Below, piece by piece: positions 49,706 to 61,902 of a stretch of DNA of 64,000 bases. Source of the stretch: Paraburkholderia bannensis. Its GTDB lineage: Bacteria; Pseudomonadota; Gammaproteobacteria; Burkholderiales; Burkholderiaceae. The stretch covers positions 186,001 to 250,000 of the forward strand of contig NZ_JACHBW010000002.1 of assembly GCF_014200455.1 (NCBI RefSeq). Direction: 5' to 3'. The notes under the pieces are model-generated. The model did not search any database, was not told the origin of the DNA, and was given only the letters and a program-made list of their open reading frames with translations. The position numbers and the translations under genes were made by a program. Each line of letters begins with the position of its first letter. Within the stretch, counting starts at the first letter, position 1.

Positions 49706-49752
49706 ACCTACGGATTAAGAGTCCGCTGCTCTACCAACTGAGCTAACGCCCC
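49677..49752 (-). tRNA. tRNA-Lys (anticodon CTT)
   Basis: A 76-base tRNA on the minus strand. The acceptor stem GGGGCGT pairs with ACGCCCC, followed by A and an encoded CCA. The D arm is GCTC-AGTTGGTA-GAGC. The anticodon loop CTCTTAA carries anticodon CTT (lysine AAG). The T arm is GAGTG-TTCGAGT-CACTC. The gene stays intact although an island lies on its 3' side. Confidence 0.95.
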
Positions 49753-50033
49753 CAACAGAAGAAAGATTATGCCTGTCGTTTTGAGACTTGGCAAGTCCTT
49801 TTCGCAAATTTCCTAAAAAAACTTCGGTCGGGCTTTCCGGGCCCTGTCGGGCGTCCGCCAAAACCCGCCGTCTCGCCCTCATAGCTTTGAGCGGCGTAGG
49901 CGCTTTCCCTGCTCCAGACATCCATCGGCAATTCCTGCCGGTATGATGTGGCCACGCCGCCTGGTGCGCTCAGCCAGCCGCGTGGCACACCATCCCAACA
50001 AGATACGAGACAGGCAAGGAAAGGCACCAGGCA

Positions 50034-50438
50034 ATGGACGAAAAGGCAATCGACGCGCTGCTTGAGCGCGTGCTGGCGCCGTGGGTGAAGGCGCTCGGGT
50101 TAAGGCCGGTCGCGGTCACGGAGGAAAGCGCCACGCTGCGTCTGCCGTTTTCTGGCGAGCTGCGCCACGCGGGCGGCGTGATCTGCGGCCAGGTCTTCAT
50201 GGCGGCCGCCGATACGGCGATGATCGTCGCCATCAGCGCGGCGCTCGGCGAATTCAAGCCGATGACCACCGTCGCGCTCAACACCAGCTTCATGCGCGCG
50301 GTGCGCAATGGCGATGTGACCGTCACGGCACGCGTGCTGCGAATGGGCCGCAATCTGGTGTTCGGCGAAATAGAACTCTACGACGAAGAGGGCCGGATGG
50401 CGGTTCACGCCACCTCGACTTACGCGCTGCTCGACTAA
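50034..50438 (+). CDS. PaaI-like hotdog-fold thioesterase
   Basis: A 134-residue hotdog-fold protein likely to hydrolyse acyl-CoA thioesters. The signature is GGVICGQVFMAAADTAMIVAI (near residues 47-67), where the conserved Gly and Asp lie, followed by TTVALNTSFMRAV and a long beta strand ending VHATSTYALLD. The exact substrate is unknown. It lies 36 bases upstream of the patatin gene and may share its transcript. Confidence 0.9.
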   Translation: MDEKAIDALLERVLAPWVKALGLRPVAVTEESATLRLPFSGELRHAGGVICGQVFMAAADTAMIVAISAALGEFKPMTTVALNTSFMRAVRNGDVTVTARVLRMGRNLVFGEIELYDEEGRMAVHATSTYALLD

Positions 50439-50473
50439 GCTATGCCCTTCGGTATCCGGAAGAGACGAAGGAC

Positions 50474-51355
50474 ATGTTCGATCAGGTGGTGTTTGCGGGC
50501 GGCGGCAATCGCTGCTGGTGGCAGGCGGGATTCTGGGACGTGGTGCAGCCGCAGTTGCAGATCCGTCCGCGCGTGATTACGGGTATTTCGGCGGGGGCCG
50601 CCACGGCCTGCATGATCTATACGCGCGATTCGCAGTGGGTCATGCGCTATTACGAGGAAGCGCTCAAGCACAACAGGCGCAACGCGTACTGGGGCAATCT
50701 GCTGCGCAGCGAGTCAGTGTTTCCGCACTACCGCATCTACCGGCAGGCGCTGCTCGACATTTACGGGCCGCAATTCGGCAAGCTGCAGGACGCGCCCGAA
50801 ATCCGCATCGGCGTGTCGCATGTGCCGCGCTGGCTGGGCGCGCGCAGCGCCGTGGCGGCGGGCCTGATCGCGTACAACATCGAGAAGCACATCCGCAAGA
50901 CGCTGCATCCGACGCTCGGCCAGAAGCTCGGCTTCCATCCCGAGTTCGTGACGGCGCAGGCCTGCGAGCGCGTCGAGGATCTCGCCGATCTCGTGCTGCA
51001 GTCGTCGTGCACGCCGCCTTTCACGCCGGTTTTGCGCCGCAATGGTCGCCCGGTGCTCGATGGCGGCATGGTCGACAACGTTCCGGTGGGCGCGCTCGAC
51101 GATACGCCGGGCCGTGTGCTCGTGATGGTCACGCGTCTGTATCCGCGCCCGCAGACCTTCGTGGTCAAGCACCGCACGCAGGCGGGCGGCGAGCAGCAGC
51201 GCCTCTATATCCAGCCATCGGCGAAGGTGCCGATTTCGAGTTGGGACTACACCAGCCCGCAGCAGATGCAGCACGCCTATAACCTCGGCTATGAGGACGG
51301 TCAACGCTTTCTTGAGCGGCTGCCCGACGTGCTCGAAGCTGCGGCGCACGCATAA
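50474..51355 (+). CDS. Patatin-like phospholipase
   Basis: A 293-residue serine lipase/acylhydrolase with a patatin fold. The oxyanion motif GGGNR (near residue 9), the nucleophile elbow GISAG (Ser near 40) and the catalytic Asp in DGGMVDNVP (near 199) are all present. It likely removes acyl chains from membrane lipids; the substrate is unknown. The start at 50474 follows GAAGGAC and yields the normal N-terminus FDQVVFAGGGN. Confidence 0.92.
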   Translation: MFDQVVFAGGGNRCWWQAGFWDVVQPQLQIRPRVITGISAGAATACMIYTRDSQWVMRYYEEALKHNRRNAYWGNLLRSESVFPHYRIYRQALLDIYGPQFGKLQDAPEIRIGVSHVPRWLGARSAVAAGLIAYNIEKHIRKTLHPTLGQKLGFHPEFVTAQACERVEDLADLVLQSSCTPPFTPVLRRNGRPVLDGGMVDNVPVGALDDTPGRVLVMVTRLYPRPQTFVVKHRTQAGGEQQRLYIQPSAKVPISSWDYTSPQQMQHAYNLGYEDGQRFLERLPDVLEAAAHA

Positions 51356-51374
51356 GGCGGCATCGCGAAATGAA

Positions 51375-51408
51375 AAAAGGCGGCCCAGTTCACCACTGGC
51401 CGCCTTTT
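51375..51408. terminator. Bidirectional terminator
   Basis: AAAAGGCGGCC (51375-51385) pairs with GGCCGCCTTTT (51398-51408), extended by AGT/ACT. It separates the converging patatin and dehydrogenase genes. Confidence 0.85.
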
Positions 51409-51427
51409 CGGTTGCGCGCGAGGACGC

Positions 51428-52441
51428 TTACTTGCGACGACCGCCTTGCAGCGCATCCGGATTCGCGACGTGGGAAAGATCGCCCGCGTCGAACGCCAGG
51501 ATATTGCGGAACGCCGCGCCAAAGTACAGCTCGTAGCTTTCACGTTCCACATAGCCGATGTGCGGCGTGCAGATCACGTTCTCCATGCGCAGCAGGCTGT
51601 AGCCCTGCAGGATCGGCTCGCTCTCGAACACGTCGATCGCCACCATGCCCGGCCGGTTGTGCGAGAGCGCGCCAAGCAGCGCGTTTTCTTCCAGCAGTTC
51701 CGCACGGCTTGTATTCACCAGCAGCGAAGTGGGCTTCATCCGCAGCAGGTCATCCTGCTTGACGATGCCGCGTGTGTCGTCGTGCAGACGCAGATGCAGC
51801 GAGAGGATGTCGCTTTCCTCAAACAGCGCTTCGCGGCTGGCGGCGGCTTCATAGCCGTCCGCGCGCGCCGCTTCGAGCGAGTGCTCGCGGCCCCAGATGA
51901 TCACGCGCATGCCAAACGCCTTGCCGTAGCCAGCCACCAGGCGACCGATCTTGCCGTAGCCCCAGATGCCGAGCGTCTGGCCGCGCAGCACCTGACCCAG
52001 ACCGAAGTTGGGCGGCATCGCCGAGGTCTTCAGCCCCGACTGTTGCCACGCGCCTTGCTTGAGGTTGGCGACGTACTGCGGAATGCGCCGCTGCGCCGCC
52101 ATGATGAGCGCCCATGTGAGTTCGGCGGGCGCGACGGGCGAGCCGGTGCCTTCGAGCACGGCAATGCCGCGCTCCGAACACGCTTCCATATCGATATGCG
52201 GACCGGCTTTGCCGGTCTGGCTGATCATGCGCAGATGCGGGAGTTTGTCGAGCAGTTGCGAGGAGATGCGCGTGCGTTCGCGGATCAGGACGAGCGCTTC
52301 GACTTCCGAGAGGCGGCTGGCGAGCTGGCCGAGGCCGCGCACCGTGTTGTTGAAGACCTTGACCTCGTGATCGGCGAGCAGTTCAAAGCAGTCGAGCTTG
52401 CGGACGGCGTCCTGGTAGTCGTCAAGGATGGCAATTTTCAT
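51428..52441 (-). CDS. D-isomer specific 2-hydroxyacid dehydrogenase
   Basis: NAD(P)-dependent dehydrogenase of 337 residues. The Rossmann motif GIWGYGKIGRLVAGYGK lies near 149, the catalytic Arg in LVNTSRAELLEE near 239, Glu in DVFESEP near 268 and His in CTPHIGYVE near 290. The substrate is not predictable, but the group includes phosphoglycerate and hydroxypyruvate-type enzymes. The start at 52441 gives MKIAILDDYQD. Confidence 0.93.
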   Translation of the reverse strand: MKIAILDDYQDAVRKLDCFELLADHEVKVFNNTVRGLGQLASRLSEVEALVLIRERTRISSQLLDKLPHLRMISQTGKAGPHIDMEACSERGIAVLEGTGSPVAPAELTWALIMAAQRRIPQYVANLKQGAWQQSGLKTSAMPPNFGLGQVLRGQTLGIWGYGKIGRLVAGYGKAFGMRVIIWGREHSLEAARADGYEAAASREALFEESDILSLHLRLHDDTRGIVKQDDLLRMKPTSLLVNTSRAELLEENALLGALSHNRPGMVAIDVFESEPILQGYSLLRMENVICTPHIGYVERESYELYFGAAFRNILAFDAGDLSHVANPDALQGGRRK

Positions 52442-52936
52442 GGCAGCGAAGTAGAGGGTGGTGCAATTCGGTAAGGCGCCTGGGTGGCGGTGCACATCGC
52501 GCGCCGGCAAGATCCGGCAACAGCCGGCAAAACGCGGTGCAACACAGTCTTCATCTGGTGGTTATCCCACTATGCAGCGTCGGGAAGGCTGGTATGAATA
52601 TAGGGAAACCTTCATTGCCCCGAACGGAACACGAAAAACTGGCAAAACTGGCAATAAACAGGCATCCAATTTGCGATCCGTGCGACGGCGCTCAATACGG
52701 CTAACAACAATTTGAACGAGAATTTTTCCCTTTTATCAGCTTGAAGGGCCGCGATGCAAGCCGCTTTACAGACGGTTGCGAACCCTCGCTGATAAGGCCT
52801 TGACGACCTGCCCATCCGCGCGAACCAGGTGTCCGAAATTGAGCGGAACACCCGTTACGCGCCGGTTGCGCCTCTCGCCAGCAGCGTCGAAAAGGGCCTG
52901 AAACGATTTTTTATCAGCCCAGTTGGAGACACTTCG
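52442..52936. other. Intergenic region upstream of pckG
   Basis: About 500 bases between divergent genes; it should hold the promoters of the dehydrogenase and pckG. AACTGGCA occurs twice in close tandem near 52635-52650. A short frame at 52458-52715 has no coding character. Nothing else was recognised. Confidence 0.4.
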
Positions 52937-54787
52937 ATGAACCATCCCGATTTCCCCGCTCAGGCCGCCGCGCAAGCGCCGGACTGGGTTCGCCACCGAA
53001 AACTGGTGGAGTGGGTGCAAAGCGTTGCCGCGCACACCCAACCCGAACGCATCGTCTGGTGCGACGGCTCGCAGGAGGAATACGACCGTCTTTGCCAGCA
53101 GATGGTCGATGCCGGCACGATGCGTCGTCTGAATCCGCAGAAACGCCCGAATTCCTATCTTGCCTGCTCCGATCCTTCGGATGTGGCGCGCGTCGAGGAT
53201 CGCACCTTCATATGCTCGCAGAAGAAGGAAGATGCGGGGCCGACCAACAACTGGATGGCGCCCGCCGAAATGCGCACGACACTCGACGGCCTGTTCGCAG
53301 GCTCGATGCGCGGGCGCACGATGTACGTCGTGCCGTTCTCGATGGGCCCGCTCGGTTCGCCGATCGCGCACATCGGCGTGGAGCTTTCCGATAGCCCGTA
53401 CGTGGCCGTCAACATGCGCATCATGACGCGTATGGGCCGCGAGGTGTACGACGTGCTGGGCGAGGACGGCGAGTACGTGCCGTGCGTGCACAGCGTGGGC
53501 GCGCCGCTGGCGGCCGGCGAGCAGGACGTGCCGTGGCCGTGCAACAAGACCAAGTACATCGTCCACTTCCCGGAAACGCGCGAGATCTGGAGCTACGGCT
53601 CGGGTTACGGCGGCAATGCGCTGCTCGGCAAGAAGTGTTTCGCGCTGCGCATCGCCTCGACCATGGGCCGTGCCGAAGGCTGGCTCGCCGAACACATGCT
53701 GATTCTGGGCGTGAAGTCGCCGCAAGGGCGCAAGTACCATGTCGCTGCGGCGTTCCCGTCGGCCTGCGGCAAGACCAACTTCGCCATGCTGATTCCGCCG
53801 TCCGCGATGAACGGCTGGGAGATCAGCACCATCGGCGACGACATCGCCTGGATCAAACCCGGCGCGGATGGCCGCCTCTACGCGATCAATCCGGAAGCGG
53901 GCTACTTCGGCGTCGCGCCCGGCACGAGCGAGAAGACCAACTTCAACGCCATGGCGACGCTCAAGGAAAACGTGATCTTCACCAATGTCGCGCTGACCGA
54001 CGACGGCGACGTTTGGTGGGAAGGCATGACCGACACGCCGCCCGCGCATCTGATCGACTGGCAGGGCAAGGACTGGACGCCGGAAATCGGCAAGGAAACC
54101 GGCCGCAAGGCCGCACATCCGAATGCGCGTTTCACGGCGCCTGCTTCGCAATGCCCGTCGATCGACGCCGACTGGGAGAACCCCAAGGGCGTGGCGATCG
54201 ACGCGTTTCTGTTCGGCGGCCGCCGCTCGACCACGGTGCCGCTCGTAACCGAGGCGCGCGACTGGACCGACGGCGTTTACATGGCCGCCACGATGGGTTC
54301 GGAAACCACGGCCGCCGCAGCGGGGCAGCAGGGCGTGGTACGCCGCGATCCGTTCGCGATGTTGCCGTTCTGCGGCTACAACATGGCCGATTACTTCGGC
54401 CACTGGCTGAATATGGGCGAGCGCCTGACGCAACTGGGCGCAACGCTGCCGCGCATTTTCTGCGTGAACTGGTTCCGCAAGGGCGATGACGGCAAGTTCG
54501 TGTGGCCGGGCTTTGGCGAGAACATGCGCGTGCTGGAGTGGATGGTGCGGCGCATCGAAGGTCAGGCCGAAGGGGAGGGGCATGCTTTCGGCATCTCGCC
54601 ACGCTACGACGACCTCGACTGGCGCGGGTTGGATTTCACGCCTGAGCAGTTCGAGAAGGTGATTTCCGTCGATGCCGAAGCCTGGCGCGCGGAGCTCGCG
54701 CTGCACACCGAACTGTTCGAGACGCTTGCCCAAGGTTTGCCGCAAGCGTTGCGCGATGCGCGCACCGCGCTCGAAGCACGTTTTTGA
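52937..54787 (+). CDS. pckG: Phosphoenolpyruvate carboxykinase (GTP)
   Basis: Gluconeogenic enzyme that converts oxaloacetate and GTP to PEP, CO2 and GDP. The 616-residue protein has the GTP-class P-loop [10 protein letters not shown] (near residue 273), the DDIAWIK metal/kinase-2 segment (near 298), and [19 protein letters not shown] in the N-terminal half. TTGGAGAC precedes the ATG. It is monocistronic, with a terminator downstream. Length and motifs are normal. Confidence 0.96.
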   Translation: MNHPDFPAQAAAQAPDWVRHRKLVEWVQSVAAHTQPERIVWCDGSQEEYDRLCQQMVDAGTMRRLNPQKRPNSYLACSDPSDVARVEDRTFICSQKKEDAGPTNNWMAPAEMRTTLDGLFAGSMRGRTMYVVPFSMGPLGSPIAHIGVELSDSPYVAVNMRIMTRMGREVYDVLGEDGEYVPCVHSVGAPLAAGEQDVPWPCNKTKYIVHFPETREIWSYGSGYGGNALLGKKCFALRIASTMGRAEGWLAEHMLILGVKSPQGRKYHVAAAFPSACGKTNFAMLIPPSAMNGWEISTIGDDIAWIKPGADGRLYAINPEAGYFGVAPGTSEKTNFNAMATLKENVIFTNVALTDDGDVWWEGMTDTPPAHLIDWQGKDWTPEIGKETGRKAAHPNARFTAPASQCPSIDADWENPKGVAIDAFLFGGRRSTTVPLVTEARDWTDGVYMAATMGSETTAAAAGQQGVVRRDPFAMLPFCGYNMADYFGHWLNMGERLTQLGATLPRIFCVNWFRKGDDGKFVWPGFGENMRVLEWMVRRIEGQAEGEGHAFGISPRYDDLDWRGLDFTPEQFEKVISVDAEAWRAELALHTELFETLAQGLPQALRDARTALEARF

Positions 54788-54796
54788 TGTGTAAAT

Positions 54797-54808
54797 GTGA
54801 GCGCTCAC
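54797..54808. promoter_or_regulatory. Perfect 12-bp palindrome GTGAGCGCTCAC
   Basis: It lies ten bases after the pckG stop. The core resembles the symmetric operators of LacI/GalR-type regulators. No promoter is clearly associated, so its role is uncertain. Confidence 0.4.
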
Positions 54809-54845
54809 TAACTATGTAGTCCGCGTTTTTGAGCGCAATTTAAAA

Positions 54846-54870
54846 AAGGGCCGCCTTCGAGCGGCCTTTT
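54846..54870 (+). terminator. Rho-independent terminator of pckG
   Basis: GGCCGC (54849-54854) pairs with GCGGCC (54861-54866), flanked by A-rich and TTTT sequences. Confidence 0.75.
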
Positions 54871-55142
54871 CATTTAAAGGGCCAAAGCATCCGCAAAAAT
54901 ATCCTGGGGAAAACCCGAGGTTTCTGTTCGCCGCAAAGTAGCGGGTTTCGCTGCATCGCGCAATATTGTTTCTTTACCTGGAACAGTAAGCTGTCAATCC
55001 TGCCATATTCGGCGACAGTAGCGAAAATTCTGAAGAAATTCACGCTAGTGGAGGCAACTTCTGCACGAATTCCGATGTCGTAGGAGAATTCCCGGTTTCC
55101 TCTGTCGGTTTTCGGCGGACAGTAACACGCAGGAGTTGTCTC

Positions 55143-56264
55143 ATGGATCATTTGCAGTCGATGCGAGTATTCGTCAAAGTGGCGGACCTCGGCAGTTTCG
55201 CCCGGGCCGCTTCGGCGATGGATATATCCAATGCGGTTGCAACGCGTCACGTCGCCGACCTTGAAGGCCGGCTTGGCACGCGTTTGCTCAATCGCACGAC
55301 CCGCAGCCTTTCCCTCACCGAATCCGGTCAGGTTTATCTCGAACGCGCCCGCCAGATCCTCGATGAGCTTGAGGACGTCGAGCAGATGGTGGTGGCGCGC
55401 AACCACGAGCCCGTGGGCACGCTGCGCATCGTGGCGCCGGTGGTGTTCGGCTTGCACAATCTCGCGCCCGTGCTGCAGACCTACACGCAGCGCTACCCGC
55501 AGGTGATTCCCGACGTCACGCTGGTCGATCGACAGGTCGATCTGGTCGAAGAAGGCTTCGATCTGGGCGTGGTGACGGCGCGCCAGATGCGCAGCGCCAG
55601 CATCGTCACGCGCCGCCTGACGACGGGCTGCATGACCGTGTGCGCGACGCCCGCCTATCTGGAAAAGCACGGCACGCCCATGCGTCCCGAGCATCTGATG
55701 GAGCATCCGTCACTGTCGCTGCCTTCGGAATACTGGGGCGACGAGCGCGTCTTCACCGGGCCGGAAGGCGAAGTGCGGGTGCGCCCGAGCAACGTGATCG
55801 TGGCCAACAACACGGAAATGCTGCGCCAGTTCGCGCTGCTCGGCATGGGCATCGCGATCCTGCCGAGCTACCTGATCGGGCGCGATATGACGCGTGGCCG
55901 TCTGGTGCGGCTGCTGGGCGACTACCGTCTGCCGCAGGTCGAGATCAACGTCGCGTACCCGAGCCGCCGCCATTTGCCGGCCAAGGTGCGCACCTTCATC
56001 GACCACCTCGTCGAGCACTTCAGCCAGACGCCGAACAGCCAGCTTGGCGAGCAGTGGGTCAGGGACGGTCTGGCGCGTCCGGCCGACGCCGTCGCAGCGG
56101 CGCACAATGGTGCGGCGCATCCGGTCGTGCCGGAGGCGTTCGACGGCGCGGAGCCGATCTCCGAGTTGCTCGACTCCAGCCGCAGCGTGGAAGCCGATCG
56201 CGCGCCCAAGGCGGCCCGCGCTTCGACCGGCCGCACGCGCACTTCGGCGATTTCGCCGCTGTAA
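55143..56264 (+). CDS. LysR-family transcriptional regulator
   Basis: A 373-residue regulator. The N-terminal winged HTH reads MDHLQSMRVFVKVADLGSFARAA, then RHVADLEGRLGTRLLNRTTR. The effector-binding domain spans about residues 90-295. The C-terminus carries an extra ~75 residues, Ala/Ser/Arg-rich and probably disordered, beyond the usual ~300. GGAGT precedes the ATG. No divergent target gene is adjacent; pckG upstream and topB downstream are both separated by terminators. Confidence 0.92.
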   Translation: MDHLQSMRVFVKVADLGSFARAASAMDISNAVATRHVADLEGRLGTRLLNRTTRSLSLTESGQVYLERARQILDELEDVEQMVVARNHEPVGTLRIVAPVVFGLHNLAPVLQTYTQRYPQVIPDVTLVDRQVDLVEEGFDLGVVTARQMRSASIVTRRLTTGCMTVCATPAYLEKHGTPMRPEHLMEHPSLSLPSEYWGDERVFTGPEGEVRVRPSNVIVANNTEMLRQFALLGMGIAILPSYLIGRDMTRGRLVRLLGDYRLPQVEINVAYPSRRHLPAKVRTFIDHLVEHFSQTPNSQLGEQWVRDGLARPADAVAAAHNGAAHPVVPEAFDGAEPISELLDSSRSVEADRAPKAARASTGRTRTSAISPL

Positions 56265-56287
56265 AGCACGGATTCCGCCGACGATAA

Positions 56288-56321
56288 AAAAGGCGCAGCT
56301 TCGAAAGAAGCTGCGCCTTTT
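56288..56321. terminator. Bidirectional terminator between LysR gene and topB
   Basis: AAAGGCGCAGCTTC (56289-56302), GAAA, GAAGCTGCGCCTTT (56307-56320): a 14-bp perfect stem with a tetraloop and T tract, serving both converging genes. Confidence 0.88.
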
Positions 56322-56383
56322 GTTTGGGGCTGGCGCACGCGGCGCATGAAGCGCCGCGGCACCAGCAAAACGTCAGACGCCGA

Positions 56384-59050
<2,667 letters not shown>

Positions 59051-59320
59051 GACTGGTTTTGTGTGGGTGTATCCGGGTGGGCGCCCCGCGGTTATGCCGT
59101 CTGGATTGGCCGCGTGGCCGGCGCGCCGTTGGCGCCTCGTTAACGACCGCTTTATAGCACATGGCGCGCGGACGGCGATTTTCTTGTCATCGGTATGGCT
59201 GCGAACAGACCGGTTTTGGCGTCGGCGCTCGTACCGTCGTCACGCTTGGGCGAAGCGCCAGCGATCATGGCGCTGCGCGCCGCAGGGCAAGGGCTGGAGC
59301 CGTCGGCCAGAGTTGCCGCG

Positions 59321-59698
59321 CTACGCGTCCAGCAGCGCGGGCCGCAGCTTCGGCGCATCGGCCACGCCTGGCAGGGCGGTCAGGTCCGCGAGCATGCGTT
59401 CGACCACAGCACCGTGCGGCAGCACGGTGCCGAAAAAGCGCGTGGCGTGGCTGTCTTCGATCAGGATCGTGGGGAAATTCTCCACGTCGAGGTCGTCGAA
59501 ACGGTCGGCGTGCGTCTCGATATCGATATAGGCGAAGCAGATGTCCGGATGCGCTTCGGCGATCCGGTCGAAGGTGGCCCGATAGTCGCGACAGGTGCCG
59601 CACCACTGCGCGCACAGGCACGCGACGAACAGGGTGTCGCGGTCGCTGACGCGCTCGGCGATCTGGTCGGCGTCGGTGTCGAGGTCAAGCGCGGGCAT
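59321..59698 (-). CDS. Thioredoxin-like protein
   Basis: A 125-residue thioredoxin-fold protein with the active site QWCGTCRDY (CGTC, near residues 33-36) and the cis-Pro region ENFPTILIED near 77. No signal peptide, so it is cytoplasmic. It lies between dprA and topB, a position kept in related genomes. It probably acts as a dithiol reductant; its partner is unknown. Confidence 0.88.
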   Translation of the reverse strand: MPALDLDTDADQIAERVSDRDTLFVACLCAQWCGTCRDYRATFDRIAEAHPDICFAYIDIETHADRFDDLDVENFPTILIEDSHATRFFGTVLPHGAVVERMLADLTALPGVADAPKLRPALLDA

Positions 59699-59811
59699 GG
59701 TGGTTCCTTGCGGTCTCTTCTATATAGAGCGGGTGAAATCGATGCTGCATTCGGCGCGAATGTAACACGGCGGCGCGCTCGCGGTGGGGCGTGAGGCGGC
59801 AGGAGCGGGCC

Positions 59812-61014
59812 TTAGCGGGACGCCCGCATGAAGCGCCCGCCCGGCAGCGCGCTCACATGGCCGGCCAGTTCCAGCCGCAGCAGGGTGGCCTGCAACACGG
59901 CTTCGGTCATGTCGGTGCGCTGAGCGAGAATTTCAAGCGTGGCGGGCGCGTGGCCCAGCGCGGCGAGCAGTGCTTCGGATCGCGGTTCGAGCGGCTGGGC
60001 GACTGTTGACGACCGTGAATCGGGGTCCAGCGGCAGCGTCTGTTCATCCGCGGTGCTGCGTCTGCGCGCAGAAGAACCGATGCGGCGCGCGGATTCGACG
60101 GTTTGGACTATCCCCAGCGCTTCAAGCACTTCTTCGGGCGTTTCAACCAGTTGCGCGCCTTCCTTGATCAACCGATGACAGCCGCGCGAGAGCGGCGCGT
60201 GAATCGATCCGGGCAGCGCAAACACGTCGCGGCCCATTTCGTTGGCAAGTCGCGCGGTGATGAGCGAACCCGAGCGCATCGCGGCTTCCACCACGATCAC
60301 GCCTTCCACGAGCGCCGAGATCACGCGATTGCGCTGCGGGAAATTGGCGGAGCGCGCGGGCGTGCCGAGCGGCCATTCGGTGACGATCGCGCCGTGCGCC
60401 GCGATCTGCAAGGCGAGCGGGCGGTGCACGGCCGGATAGACGAGATCCGCGCCGGTGCCGATCACCGCGACGGTGCCGCCGGGCTCGCCCAGCGCGCCTT
60501 CATGCGCCGCGCCATCGACACCGAGCGCGAGGCCTGACACCACGTTCAGGCCAGCCGCCGCAAGCGTGCGCGCGAAGCGCCGGGCGTCTTCCAGCGCCTG
60601 CGGCGTCGCGCTGCGGCTGCCGACCACGGCCACGCTGCGCGCGTGCAGCAGGTCGAGCCGGCCCTTCACGTAGAGCAGCGGTGGCGGGTCGGGCATGGTC
60701 AGAAGGCGCGGCGGATAGGCGGGGTCGGCAAGCGTCACGAGGGCGTTGCCCGGCAATTCGCGCCAGGCCTGCACGGCGGCGCACTGCTGCGCGAACCCTG
60801 TGGCCGGTGGCGCGAGTGCGGCGCGCGCCGCTTGCGCGCCCGCAACCGCAGCAAGCGCGTCGAAGGGCTGCGCGAGCACGCGCTGCGGCAAGCCGAACGC
60901 GCCAAGCAGCGCCCGCAGCGCGGCGGGCTTCAGGCCGCGTGCGTGAGCGAGGCGCAGCCAGGCGCTGAGTTCGTCGGTAGTGAGCGGTAATGGGGCACGG
61001 ATCGAAGCAAGCAT
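59812..61014 (-). CDS. dprA: DNA-processing protein DprA
   Basis: RecA-loading protein used in natural transformation, 400 residues. It has an N-terminal SAM-like region, the Rossmann core with VAVVGSRSATPQALEDARRF (near residues 134-150), GLALGVDGAAHEGAL and GTGADLVYP, and a C-terminal winged-helix domain (about 330-395, ILAQRTDMTEAVLQATLLRLEL). The start at 61014 is chosen because upstream residues lack similarity. It is divergent from def. Confidence 0.95.
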   Translation of the reverse strand: MLASIRAPLPLTTDELSAWLRLAHARGLKPAALRALLGAFGLPQRVLAQPFDALAAVAGAQAARAALAPPATGFAQQCAAVQAWRELPGNALVTLADPAYPPRLLTMPDPPPLLYVKGRLDLLHARSVAVVGSRSATPQALEDARRFARTLAAAGLNVVSGLALGVDGAAHEGALGEPGGTVAVIGTGADLVYPAVHRPLALQIAAHGAIVTEWPLGTPARSANFPQRNRVISALVEGVIVVEAAMRSGSLITARLANEMGRDVFALPGSIHAPLSRGCHRLIKEGAQLVETPEEVLEALGIVQTVESARRIGSSARRRSTADEQTLPLDPDSRSSTVAQPLEPRSEALLAALGHAPATLEILAQRTDMTEAVLQATLLRLELAGHVSALPGGRFMRASR

Positions 61015-61350
61015 CGGCGGAACTCTGGTCTGCGGGCGAAGCCTGGCCCGTCGTGTTAAAATTTTCACTATCCGAAATACATTTGCGACGCCGTGACGCA
61101 TCGTCATGGCGGGCTTCCTGCATGGCGCCGGACGGCCGCGTGGCGCCGTTTTCGCCCTGCTGCCGAATGAGCGCAAGGGGTGCGCGAGGGGTGCACAAAG
61201 TGGCCCGCGGTGCGTTGATTCCGGTCGATCCGTCCGTATATCGTCCGCATATCTTCTGTTTTCCGCATGGGGCTCACCAGTTGGCCGAACGGCCAGCGCA
61301 ACACCGCCCTGGCGCGCGCCCTGCGGCGTCCAACGAGAAACCTGTCGAAC
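61015..61350. other. Divergent intergenic region dprA-def
   Basis: About 335 bases with a short AT-rich stretch near 61055-61085 that may hold promoters for both genes. No RNA or extra gene was recognised. Confidence 0.4.
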
Positions 61351-61854
61351 ATGGCTCTACTGAACATTCTTCATTACCCGGACAAGCGCCTGCACAAGGT
61401 CGCCAAGCCGGTCGAGGTCGTCAACGACCGCATCCGCAAGCTCGTCGCCGACATGGCCGAGACCATGTACGCGGCCCCCGGCGTCGGCCTCGCGGCCACC
61501 CAGGTCGACGTGCATGAGCGCGTCGTGGTGATCGACGTCTCCGATGCGCACGACGAACTCCAGGTCTTCATCAACCCGGAAATCGTCTGGTCGAGCGACG
61601 AGCGCGAGATCCACGAAGAGGGTTGCCTCTCGGTCCCCGGCATCTACGACGAAGTCGAGCGCGCGGAAAAAGTGCGCGTGCGCGCGCTCAATGAGAAGGG
61701 CGAAAGCTTCGAAATCGATTGCGAAGGGCTGCTCGCCGTGTGCATCCAGCACGAAATGGATCACCTGATGGGCAAGGTGTTCGTCGAATATCTGTCGTCG
61801 CTGAAGCAGACGCGCATCAAGAGCAAGATGAAGAAGCTCGAACGTGCGATGTAA
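61351..61854 (+). CDS. def: Peptide deformylase
   Basis: Metalloenzyme that removes the formyl group from nascent proteins. The 167-residue protein has all three motifs: GVGLAATQ (near residue 45), EGCLSVPG with the metal-ligand Cys (near 91), and QHEMDHLMG with the HExxH metal site (near 133-137). It starts at ATG 61351 ([14 protein letters not shown]). The fmt gene follows 48 bases later, a standard pair. Confidence 0.97.
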   Translation: MALLNILHYPDKRLHKVAKPVEVVNDRIRKLVADMAETMYAAPGVGLAATQVDVHERVVVIDVSDAHDELQVFINPEIVWSSDEREIHEEGCLSVPGIYDEVERAEKVRVRALNEKGESFEIDCEGLLAVCIQHEMDHLMGKVFVEYLSSLKQTRIKSKMKKLERAM

Positions 61855-61902
61855 GTTCGCGCGCCACGCCTTTTCCTTGTTCGTTCTGATTTGCCGGTGC
61901 CC

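Larger units (their letters stand above)
54788..55142. other. Intergenic region with palindrome and pckG terminator
   Basis: A 355-base gap containing the palindrome GTGAGCGCTCAC (54797-54808) and a terminator (54846-54870). The rest is AT-richer and probably holds the LysR promoter. No gene was seen. Confidence 0.45.

Noticed and set aside
49767..50027. 86-codon minus-strand frame between tRNA-Lys and the thioesterase
   Set aside because: Composition is not coding-like and it would overlap the promoter region of the thioesterase gene.
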